A stretch of DNA of 19,586 nt from assembly GCA_045597645.1 (NCBI GenBank), contig JAZLKM010000078.1, positions 1 through 19,586 on the forward strand, written 5' to 3'. How positions within the stretch are numbered: position 1 is the first letter of the stretch; each line of letters starts with the position of its first letter. Source of the DNA: JAKSSE01 sp045597645 (GTDB lineage Bacteria > Bacillota > Clostridia > Lachnospirales > Lachnospiraceae). The notes beneath the pieces are model-generated. The model did no database searches, had not been told where the DNA came from, and saw nothing but the letters and a program-made list of their open reading frames with translations. The translations under genes and the position numbers were made by a program. Below are positions 13,359 to 19,586 of the stretch, piece after piece.

Positions 13359-14002
13359 TGTCTGGACTTTTTGAGAAGGATTTAAGAATAATACTCAAGA
13401 GAAAAATGACACTGGTTATTTTTGCTATTCTCGCCCTTGGAATAGGAATATCTATGGGCGGAGTATTCATAGTAGGCTATCTGTCACTTCTTCTTGGAAT
13501 ACTGGCAATAGGTACTGAAACATATGACGAGATGGATGACGGATTCACGTTTTTAATGACTATGCCAGTGAGTGCAAAGACATATGTAATTGAAAAATAT
13601 CTGTTTAGTGGAGCAGGTATTTTGTGTGGCTGGGTGATAGGTGTGGGAGTTAGCGCAATCAGCCCGTTATTTAATCCTGAGAGTGACGCATTTAGCTTTG
13701 GCGCAGAACAATTGGCAATTCTTGCTACAATGACATGCATGATGTCGATAGTTTTGGCACTACAGATTAAGTTTGGAGCAGAAAAAAGCAGGCTGATTTA
13801 TATTATTCTTTTCGGCGCGGTTGCAGCAGTGGTATTTTTCATGGTAAAGGTGCTGCCGGAGGAGAGACATGCAATTATGGAAGCACAGCTCGGGAATGTA
13901 TCTGAGGGAATAGTGCTAGTTACAGCTTGCATTTTAATGCTTGTCTCGTTATTAATCTGCATACCGGCAAGTATTAAAGCTGTCAAAGGCAAACTTAATT
14001 GA
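13358..14002 (+). CDS. ABC-2 type transporter permease
   Basis: The 214-residue protein contains about six hydrophobic segments (roughly 18-34, 38-50, 82-104, 117-138, 145-163 and 185-206). The hydrophilic N-terminus is LFEKDLRIILKRK, typical of the small permeases paired with YtrA-regulated ATPases. The motif DEMDDGFTFLMTMPVS after the second helix is characteristic of this ABC-2 group. One copy probably dimerises to form the pore. It is the last gene of the operon, and a terminator follows 16 bp later. Transport direction is most likely outward. The cargo cannot be predicted. Confidence 0.88.
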   Translation: MSGLFEKDLRIILKRKMTLVIFAILALGIGISMGGVFIVGYLSLLLGILAIGTETYDEMDDGFTFLMTMPVSAKTYVIEKYLFSGAGILCGWVIGVGVSAISPLFNPESDAFSFGAEQLAILATMTCMMSIVLALQIKFGAEKSRLIYIILFGAVAAVVFFMVKVLPEERHAIMEAQLGNVSEGIVLVTACILMLVSLLICIPASIKAVKGKLN

Positions 14003-14018
14003 TTTATGAGAAACAACC

Positions 14019-14047
14019 AAAGGAGCTCTGTTTAGGGCTCCTTTTTT
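14019..14047 (+). terminator. Intrinsic terminator of the gntR-ABC operon
   Basis: AAAGGAGC (14019-14026) pairs perfectly with GCTCCTTT (14037-14044) and runs into a T tract. The gap to gpmI (14048-14158) contains no promoter I can place with confidence. Confidence 0.88.
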
Positions 14048-14158
14048 AGTCCTTTTTTTGCAATCTATTTATAGAAAAGTGCCTACTTATGTGATACAGT
14101 ATTGAACGATGGGTGCATTTTCGCACAATAAAAGGATTTATTACAGGAGGAAAGTAAG

Positions 14159-15700
14159 ATGGCAAAGAAACCGGTAGTATTAATGGTACTGGACGGATAT
14201 GGACTAAACAAGAACCCAGAGGGCAATGCGATAGCAATGGCGAAGACCCCGGTTATGGACAAGCTTATGGCAGAGTGCCCGTTTGTAGAGGGTAACGCGT
14301 CAGGACTCTTTGTAGGACTTCCGGATGGCCAGATGGGTAACTCAGAGGTAGGTCACATGAATATTGGCGCTGGACGCGTTATATATCAGGATCTTACCCG
14401 TATTACCAAGGCAATCGGGGATGGCGATTTCTTTGACAATAAGGTGCTGCTTGAGGCAATTGAGAATTGCAAGAAGACTGGCGGCGACCTCCATCTTTGG
14501 GGACTTTTGTCTGACGGTGGCGTTCATAGCCACAATACACATGTATATGCTCTTCTTGAGATGGCTAAGAAGAATGGCCTTGAAAATGTATATGTACACG
14601 CTTTCTTGGATGGACGTGATACACCTCCGGCATCTGGTAAGGATTTTGTTGAGGCACTTGAGAATGAGATGGCTAAAATTGGCGTAGGTAAGGTGGCTTC
14701 ACTTTCCGGCCGCTACTATGCTATGGATAGAGATAATAACTATGATCGTGTTGAGAAGGCTTACGATTCACTTGTAAAGGGTGAGGGCGTTAAGGCCACA
14801 TCGGCAGTTAAGGCTATGGAGGCATCCTATGCTGATGGCGTAACCGATGAGTTCGTTCTTCCAACTGTAATTACAGATGAGTCAGGCGAGCCGCTTTCAT
14901 TGGTTAAGGATGGTGATTCAGTAATTTTCTTCAACTTCCGTCCTGACCGTGCACGCGAGATTACCAGAGCATTCTGCGATGACGATTTCAAGGGCTTTGC
15001 TCGCGATAGAAAAGACGTATTTTACGCATGCTTCAAGGATTATGATGAGACTATTCCTAATAAGAGCATTGCATTCGAGAAGGAGTCAATCACCAATACA
15101 CTTGGTGAGTACCTTGCAGCACAGGGCAAAAAGCAGCTTCGTCTTGCTGAGACAGAGAAGTACGCTCATGTTACATTTTTCTTCAATGGCGGTGTAGAGG
15201 AGCCAAACGTAGAGGAGGCACGTATTCTTGTTAATTCACCTAAGGACGTTGCAACCTACGACCTTAAGCCGGAGATGAGTGCACCTGAAGTTGGAATGGA
15301 CCTTGTTGAGGCTATTAAGTCTGACAAATACGATGTAATCATCATTAACTTCGCAAATCCTGACATGGTAGGACACACTGGTGTGATTGAGGCAGCTGTA
15401 GCAGCTGTTGAGAGAATAGATCAGCTTGTAGGCGATGCTGTACAGGCTGTAAAGGATGTGGATGGAGCGATGTTCATCTGTGCTGACCACGGTAATGCTG
15501 AGAAGATGGTAGATTATGAGACTGGCAAGCCACATACAGCACATACTACCAATCCGGTTCCGTTTATCCTTGTAAATTATCCGGAGGCTAAGGCTCTGCG
15601 TGAGGGCGGTGCTCTTTGCGATATTGCACCTACTCTACTTGACATTATGCAGATGGAGCAGCCGAAGGAGATGACTGGCAAGTCACTTATTATTAGATAA
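14159..15700 (+). CDS. gpmI: 2,3-bisphosphoglycerate-independent phosphoglycerate mutase
   Basis: Interconverts 3- and 2-phosphoglycerate in glycolysis, using two manganese ions. The 513-residue length is normal for the family. The metal-site D12 (VLMVLDGYGLN) and catalytic S62 in MGNSEVGHMNIGAGR are present. The phosphotransfer domain shows VHAFLDGRDTPP and FFNFRPDRAREITRAF, and the second metal cluster lies in ADHGNAEKM and PHTAHTTNPVPF. A strong AGGAGG lies 9 bp before the ATG. Codon use is even and high-expression-like. It is followed 15 bp later by purC with no terminator between, so glycolytic and purine genes share a transcript here. The other lower-glycolysis genes often found beside gpmI are absent from this window. 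Confidence 0.97.
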   Translation: MAKKPVVLMVLDGYGLNKNPEGNAIAMAKTPVMDKLMAECPFVEGNASGLFVGLPDGQMGNSEVGHMNIGAGRVIYQDLTRITKAIGDGDFFDNKVLLEAIENCKKTGGDLHLWGLLSDGGVHSHNTHVYALLEMAKKNGLENVYVHAFLDGRDTPPASGKDFVEALENEMAKIGVGKVASLSGRYYAMDRDNNYDRVEKAYDSLVKGEGVKATSAVKAMEASYADGVTDEFVLPTVITDESGEPLSLVKDGDSVIFFNFRPDRAREITRAFCDDDFKGFARDRKDVFYACFKDYDETIPNKSIAFEKESITNTLGEYLAAQGKKQLRLAETEKYAHVTFFFNGGVEEPNVEEARILVNSPKDVATYDLKPEMSAPEVGMDLVEAIKSDKYDVIIINFANPDMVGHTGVIEAAVAAVERIDQLVGDAVQAVKDVDGAMFICADHGNAEKMVDYETGKPHTAHTTNPVPFILVNYPEAKALREGGALCDIAPTLLDIMQMEQPKEMTGKSLIIR

Positions 15701-15715
15701 TAATGGAGGAAAATC

Positions 15716-16579
15716 ATGCTTAAGCCTATTAAAGAAGGAAAAGTTCGCGAGGTGTATGATGCTGGAGATAGCATCATTATGGTTGCAACTGACAGAATTT
15801 CAGCGTTTGATGTTATTTTGAAAAATAAAATCACTAACAAGGGCAAGGTACTTACTCAGATGTCTAAGTTTTGGTTTGACCTGACTGCTGATGTAATTCC
15901 TAACCATATGCAGTCAACTGATACCAAGGATATGCCAGTTGATTTTCAAAATGCGGATTACGAAGGACGCTCAATGAAGGTTAAGAAGCTCACAATGCTT
16001 CCGGTTGAGTGCATCGTTCGTGGATACATTACAGGTTCTGGCTGGGCAAGCTATCAGAAGACTGGAATGGTATGCGGAATCAAGCTTCCAGAGGGCCTTC
16101 AGGAATCACAGAAGCTCCCTGAGCCTATTTACACACCTTCTACTAAGGCTGAGATAGGTGATCACGATGAGAATATCTCATTTGAGCAGAGCATCGATGT
16201 AATAGAGAAAGAATTCCCAGGCAAGGGTCTGGAGTATGCAACCAAGATTAAGGATGCAACCATTGCGCTTTACAAGAAGTGCGCAGACTACGCAGCAGAG
16301 CGTGGAATCATTATTGCTGATACCAAGTTTGAGTTTGGACTTGATGAGAATGGTGAGGTAGTAATCGGTGACGAGATGCTTACACCTGACTCATCTAGAT
16401 TCTGGCCGGCAGCAGAATTTGAGGTAGGCCATGGCCAGCCGTCATTTGACAAGCAGTACGTTCGCGATTGGCTCAAGGCTAATCCGGACAGTGACTATCT
16501 GCTTCCACAGGATGTAATTGATAGAACTATTGCAAAATACAAAGAGGCATATAAGCTTCTTACAGGCAAGGAACTATAG
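15716..16579 (+). CDS. purC: SAICAR synthetase (phosphoribosylaminoimidazole-succinocarboxamide synthase)
   Basis: Joins aspartate to CAIR using ATP, in the middle of de novo purine synthesis. The 287-residue protein is of the longer type (about 290-300 aa) rather than the short 237-aa E. coli form. Visible family marks are KPIKEGKVREVYDAGD, TDRISAFDV, VRGYITGSGWASY, EPIYTPSTKAEIGDHDENIS, IIADTKFEFGLDENG and GDEMLTPDSSRFWPA, which include the nucleotide and magnesium sites. GGAGGA lies 5 bp before the ATG. The stop is 8 bp before purB, whose enzyme acts on the purC product, so the pair catalyses consecutive steps. The rest of the purine pathway is not in this window. Confidence 0.97.
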   Translation: MLKPIKEGKVREVYDAGDSIIMVATDRISAFDVILKNKITNKGKVLTQMSKFWFDLTADVIPNHMQSTDTKDMPVDFQNADYEGRSMKVKKLTMLPVECIVRGYITGSGWASYQKTGMVCGIKLPEGLQESQKLPEPIYTPSTKAEIGDHDENISFEQSIDVIEKEFPGKGLEYATKIKDATIALYKKCADYAAERGIIIADTKFEFGLDENGEVVIGDEMLTPDSSRFWPAAEFEVGHGQPSFDKQYVRDWLKANPDSDYLLPQDVIDRTIAKYKEAYKLLTGKEL

Positions 16580-16587
16580 GAGAGAAC

Positions 16588-18039
16588 ATGAATACTGATC
16601 GTTATATCAGCCCTCTTTCTGAGCGCTATGCCAGCAAGGAGATGCAGTACATTTTTTCACAGGATAAGAAGTTTTCTACCTGGAGACGTCTATGGATAGC
16701 TCTGGCAGAGACTGAAATGGAGCTTGGACTATCTCAAAATGGCAAGCCGGTCATCACACAGGAGATGATTGATGAGCTTAAAAGCCACATCGATGATATT
16801 AACTATGATGTTGCGAAGGCGAGAGAGAAGGAAGTGCGCCACGACGTAATGAGCCATGTATACGCTTACGGCCAGCAGTGCCCGAAGGCAGCAGGTATCA
16901 TCCATCTTGGGGCCACAAGCTGCTATGTAGGTGATAATACAGATGTTATCATCATGAGAGATGCACTTCTTCTTATTAGAAAGAAGCTGGTAAATGTAAT
17001 TGCAAAGCTTGCCGACTTTGCTGCAAAAAATAAAGATTTGCCGACGTTGGCATTTACTCACTTCCAGCCAGCTCAGCCTACTACCGTAGGTAAAAGGGCA
17101 ACTCTTTGGCTCAATGAGTTCGTAATGGATCTGGAGGACTTGGACTATATCCTTGGCAGCCTCAAGCTGTTGGGATCTAAGGGCACTACAGGTACTCAGG
17201 CTTCATTCCTAGAACTATTTGATGGAGATAACGAGACCATCGATAAGATTGATCCAATGATTGCAGCTAAAATGGGATTTAGCGCATGCTATCCGGTATC
17301 TGGTCAGACTTATTCTAGAAAGGTCGATACCAGAGTATGCAATATACTTGCGGGGATTGCAGCTTCAGCTCATAAAATGAGTAACGATATTCGCTTGCTT
17401 CAGCACCTGAAGGAAGTGGAGGAGCCGTTTGAGAAGAGCCAGATAGGATCTTCAGCTATGGCCTATAAGCGCAATCCGATGAGATCTGAGCGCATAGCTT
17501 CACTTTCACGCTACGTAATGATAGATGCTCTCAATCCTGCAATTACATCTGCTACTCAGTGGTTTGAGCGTACTTTGGATGACTCAGCTAATAAGCGCTT
17601 GTCAATAGCAGAGGGATTCTTGGCTACTGATGGTGTCCTTGACCTGTGCCTCAATGTAGTGGATGGACTTGTTGTATATCCGAAGGTAGTTGAGAAACGA
17701 CTTCGCAGTGAGCTTCCATTCATGGCGACGGAGAATATCATGATGGATGCAGTAAAGCTTGGCGGAAATAGACAGGATCTCCACGAAGCAATCAGAGTCC
17801 TTTCGATGGAAGCTGGCAAGAACGTTAAGGTAGAGGGCAAAGATAATAATCTACTCGAGCTTATTGCTGCAGATGAGACATTCCCAATGGGACTTGAAGA
17901 GCTTGCAGAGGCAATGGATCCTTCAAGATATGTGGGACGTGCGCCTCGTCAGGTAGAGGTATACCTAAGAGATGTGATTACACCTATCCTCGAAGCAAAT
18001 AAGGAAATTCTTGGTGCGACAGCAGAAATTAACGTTTAA
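16588..18039 (+). CDS. purB: Adenylosuccinate lyase
   Basis: Removes fumarate from SAICAR and from adenylosuccinate, serving both de novo purine synthesis and AMP formation. The 483-residue protein shows the fumarase/aspartase superfamily signature from residue 287 (GSSAMAYKRNP), whose flexible loop carries the catalytic serine. Upstream are HDVMSHV, HLGATSCYVGDNTD and TFTHFQPAQPTT, the other active-site regions contributed by different subunits of the tetramer. Length and motifs fit the long Clostridia/animal-like type (about 475-485 aa). AGGAGAG sits just before ATG 16588. It is the last gene of the gpmI-purC-purB unit and is followed by a strong terminator. Confidence 0.96.
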   Translation: MNTDRYISPLSERYASKEMQYIFSQDKKFSTWRRLWIALAETEMELGLSQNGKPVITQEMIDELKSHIDDINYDVAKAREKEVRHDVMSHVYAYGQQCPKAAGIIHLGATSCYVGDNTDVIIMRDALLLIRKKLVNVIAKLADFAAKNKDLPTLAFTHFQPAQPTTVGKRATLWLNEFVMDLEDLDYILGSLKLLGSKGTTGTQASFLELFDGDNETIDKIDPMIAAKMGFSACYPVSGQTYSRKVDTRVCNILAGIAASAHKMSNDIRLLQHLKEVEEPFEKSQIGSSAMAYKRNPMRSERIASLSRYVMIDALNPAITSATQWFERTLDDSANKRLSIAEGFLATDGVLDLCLNVVDGLVVYPKVVEKRLRSELPFMATENIMMDAVKLGGNRQDLHEAIRVLSMEAGKNVKVEGKDNNLLELIAADETFPMGLEELAEAMDPSRYVGRAPRQVEVYLRDVITPILEANKEILGATAEINV

Positions 18040-18044
18040 TAATT

Positions 18045-18076
18045 AAGGAGTTTGCCTGGTTGGCAGACTCCTTTTT
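18045..18076 (+). terminator. Intrinsic terminator of gpmI-purC-purB
   Basis: AAGGAGTTTGCC (18045-18056) pairs over 12 positions with GGCAGACTCCTT (18062-18073), with one G-U pair and a 5-nt loop, then continues into TTT. It starts 6 bp after the purB stop. Confidence 0.92.
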
Positions 18077-18117
18077 AAGTTGCAGACACTTTTTTACGTT
18101 GAAGCATTAAATTTTTC

Positions 18118-18146
18118 TTGTTTACTCAAAACGGTTGCGATATAAT
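18118..18146 (+). promoter_or_regulatory. Promoter of gdhA
   Basis: A perfect TATAAT (18141-18146) lies 17 bp after TTGTTT (18118-18123). The -35 box is weak, which often means an activator or other upstream element helps. Transcription would start near 18153, giving a leader of about 70 nt. Confidence 0.65.
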
Positions 18147-18177
18147 GTTGCACGGTGGCGAGTAGAAGACGACACCA

Positions 18178-18199
18178 GGCTATGTCGAGTGACATGGCT
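18178..18199 (+). other. Hairpin in the gdhA leader RNA
   Basis: GGCTATGTC (18178-18186) pairs with GACATGGCT (18191-18199) over nine positions, including two G-U pairs, around a GAGT tetraloop. It ends 9 bp before the GAGGAGG ribosome binding site. It could stabilise the 5' end or be a simple regulatory fold; it matches no riboswitch I know. Confidence 0.4.
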
Positions 18200-18221
18200 A
18201 GAGATAAAGAGGAGGCAAATT

Positions 18222-19583
18222 ATGACTTTCAAGAGCAGTTATTTACAGGGCGTGTATGATGGACTTGCATCACGCAACGCAGAGCAGAAGGAGTTCCTTC
18301 AGGCAGTAGCAGAGGTACTTGAGTCCCTCGAGCCGGTTGTTGCAGCCAACCCGAAGCTTCAGGAGCTTGGTATCATCGAGCGTATCGTTGAGCCGGAGCG
18401 TGTAATCATGTTCCGTGTGTCATGGGTAGATGACAATGGTAAGGTACAGGTTAACCGTGGATACCGTGTACAGTTCAACTCAGCTATTGGACCATACAAG
18501 GGAGGTCTCAGACTTCATCCTTCAGTAAACCTTTCAGTTATTAAGTTCCTTGGATTCGAGCAGATCTTCAAGAACAGCCTTACAACTCTTCCTATCGGTG
18601 GTGGTAAGGGTGGTTCTGACTTCGATCCTAAGGGCAAGTCAGATATGGAAATCATGCGCTTCTGCCAGGCTTTCATGACCGAGCTTTCTAAGCATATCGG
18701 CGCAGATACCGACGTTCCAGCTGGTGATATCGGTGTAGGTGGTCGTGAGATCGGTTATATGTATGGTCAGTACAAGAGACTTCGCAACGAGTTCACCGGA
18801 GTACTTACCGGTAAGGGACTTACCTATGGTGGTTCACTTGCTCGTACCGAGGCTACTGGATATGGTCTTTGCTACTACACCCAGGAGGCTCTTAAGACTC
18901 TTAGAAGCACTGATTTCGCAGGCAAGAAGGTTGCAGTATCTGGTTCAGGTAACGTTGCAATCTATGCTATCCAGAAGGTACATCAGCTTGGCGGTAAGGT
19001 AGTTACCTGCTCTGATTCTACCGGTTGGATTTATGATGAGAATGGTATTGACGTAGCAGTACTTAAGGATGTTAAGGAAGTTAAGCGTGCACGTCTTACA
19101 GAGTATGCAGCACAGGTTCCTACCGCTCAGTACTTCGAGAAGAAGGATGGAGAGCACGGTGTATGGCAGTACAAGGTTGATATCGCTCTTCCTTGCGCTA
19201 CTCAGAACGAGCTTGATGAGAACGATGCTAAGATGCTTATCGACAACGGCGTAATCGCTGTATGTGAGGGCGCTAACATGCCTTCTACTCCAGAAGCAGT
19301 AGCAGCATTCCAGAAGGCTGGCGTTCTCTTTGGACCTGCAAAGGCAGCAAACGCAGGTGGTGTTGCAACTTCAGCACTTGAGATGAGCCAGAACTCAGAG
19401 AGACTTCACTGGACCTTCGAGGAGGTTGATCAGAAGCTCGAGGGCATCATGAAGGGTATCGTACACAACAGCATTGATGCAGCTCAGAAGTATGGCATGG
19501 GTGACAACCTTGTAGCAGGCGCTAACATCGCCGGCTTTGAGAAGGTAGCCGACGCTATGATCGCTCAGGGCGTAGCTTACTAA
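18222..19583 (+). CDS. gdhA: Glutamate dehydrogenase (probably NADP-dependent)
   Basis: Reductively aminates 2-oxoglutarate to glutamate in the cytoplasm, a main route of ammonia assimilation in ammonia-rich anaerobes. The 453-residue protein matches the hexameric E. coli type (about 447 aa). Substrate-site lysines are K93 in GPYKGGLR, K117 in QIFKNSL and catalytic K129 in GGGKGGSDFDP. DTDVPAGDIGVGGREIGY carries the catalytic aspartate. The cofactor domain starts at VAVSGSGNVA, and the following VVTCSDSTG has serine rather than an acidic residue at the ribose end, favouring NADP. ATG 18222 is chosen because GAGGAGG lies 6 bp upstream; a longer in-frame form would begin inside the promoter. 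Codons are very uniform, implying high expression. It has its own promoter, separate from purB. Confidence 0.97.
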   Translation: MTFKSSYLQGVYDGLASRNAEQKEFLQAVAEVLESLEPVVAANPKLQELGIIERIVEPERVIMFRVSWVDDNGKVQVNRGYRVQFNSAIGPYKGGLRLHPSVNLSVIKFLGFEQIFKNSLTTLPIGGGKGGSDFDPKGKSDMEIMRFCQAFMTELSKHIGADTDVPAGDIGVGGREIGYMYGQYKRLRNEFTGVLTGKGLTYGGSLARTEATGYGLCYYTQEALKTLRSTDFAGKKVAVSGSGNVAIYAIQKVHQLGGKVVTCSDSTGWIYDENGIDVAVLKDVKEVKRARLTEYAAQVPTAQYFEKKDGEHGVWQYKVDIALPCATQNELDENDAKMLIDNGVIAVCEGANMPSTPEAVAAFQKAGVLFGPAKAANAGGVATSALEMSQNSERLHWTFEEVDQKLEGIMKGIVHNSIDAAQKYGMGDNLVAGANIAGFEKVADAMIAQGVAY

Positions 19584-19586
19584 GCC

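Noticed and set aside
14088..14100. Promoter before gpmI using TACAGT as -10
   Set aside because: No acceptable -35 box lies 16-18 bp upstream, so it was not listed as a feature.
15701..15715. Purine riboswitch or regulator site before purC
   Set aside because: Only 15 bp separate gpmI and purC, leaving no room; none was recognised before gpmI either.
18135..18221. 29-codon N-terminal extension of glutamate dehydrogenase
   Set aside because: It begins within the TATAAT region, and the internal ATG has a near-perfect ribosome binding site and matches family length.

Overview
The window reads as chromosome from a Gram-positive, low-GC anaerobe. The best guess is family Lachnospiraceae (Butyrivibrio or Pseudobutyrivibrio-like). 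This is inferred from strong AGGAGG-type ribosome binding sites, tightly packed same-strand genes, U-tailed hairpin terminators, a YtrA-type GntR/ABC cassette, and cytoplasmic LacI-like/GGDEF and DUF4422 proteins of a kind common in that family. No rRNA, tRNA, CRISPR array, transposase or integrase was seen. Every supported gene lies on the + strand.

Region 1 (1-2235) is AT-rich and looks like a patchwork of accessory genes. It holds the 3' end of a CPBP-family membrane protease, a cytidine/blasticidin deaminase-like enzyme, a hairpin-rich repeat-like stretch next to the C-terminal remnant of a DUF4143-type ATPase, and an orphan lipoprotein with a charged helical tail. Region 2 (2243-4110) is a two-gene NAD salvage unit, nicotinamidase (pncA) and nicotinate phosphoribosyltransferase (pncB). 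A 21-bp near-perfect direct repeat brackets it, and the right copy supplies the last codons and the stop of pncB. Region 3 (4186-4821) is a single flavodoxin gene with a textbook promoter, a MarR/OhrR-like palindrome over the -10 box, and a terminator.

Region 4 (4925-11075) is the most interesting part. It is a probable six-gene operon made of a metallo-beta-lactamase-fold hydrolase, a soluble LacI-like sensor fused to an active-looking diguanylate cyclase, a small acidic protein, a DUF4422-capsule-type glycosyltransferase fusion, a family 2 glycosyltransferase, and a small protein resembling a methyltransferase that has lost its cofactor loop. The genes sit 1-35 bp apart and end at a terminator, which suggests a locus linking intracellular ligand sensing and cyclic-di-GMP to glycan building.

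Region 5 (11098-14047) holds a zinc-ribbon membrane protein and then a self-contained GntR regulator/ABC ATPase/ABC permease operon. The operon's promoter carries ACAGT units spaced exactly 10 bp apart. Region 6 (14159-19583) is core metabolism: phosphoglycerate mutase (gpmI), SAICAR synthetase (purC) and adenylosuccinate lyase (purB) as one transcription unit, then glutamate dehydrogenase (gdhA) with its own promoter and leader hairpin. The gpmI and gdhA genes use the uniform codons typical of highly expressed genes, in contrast to region 1.
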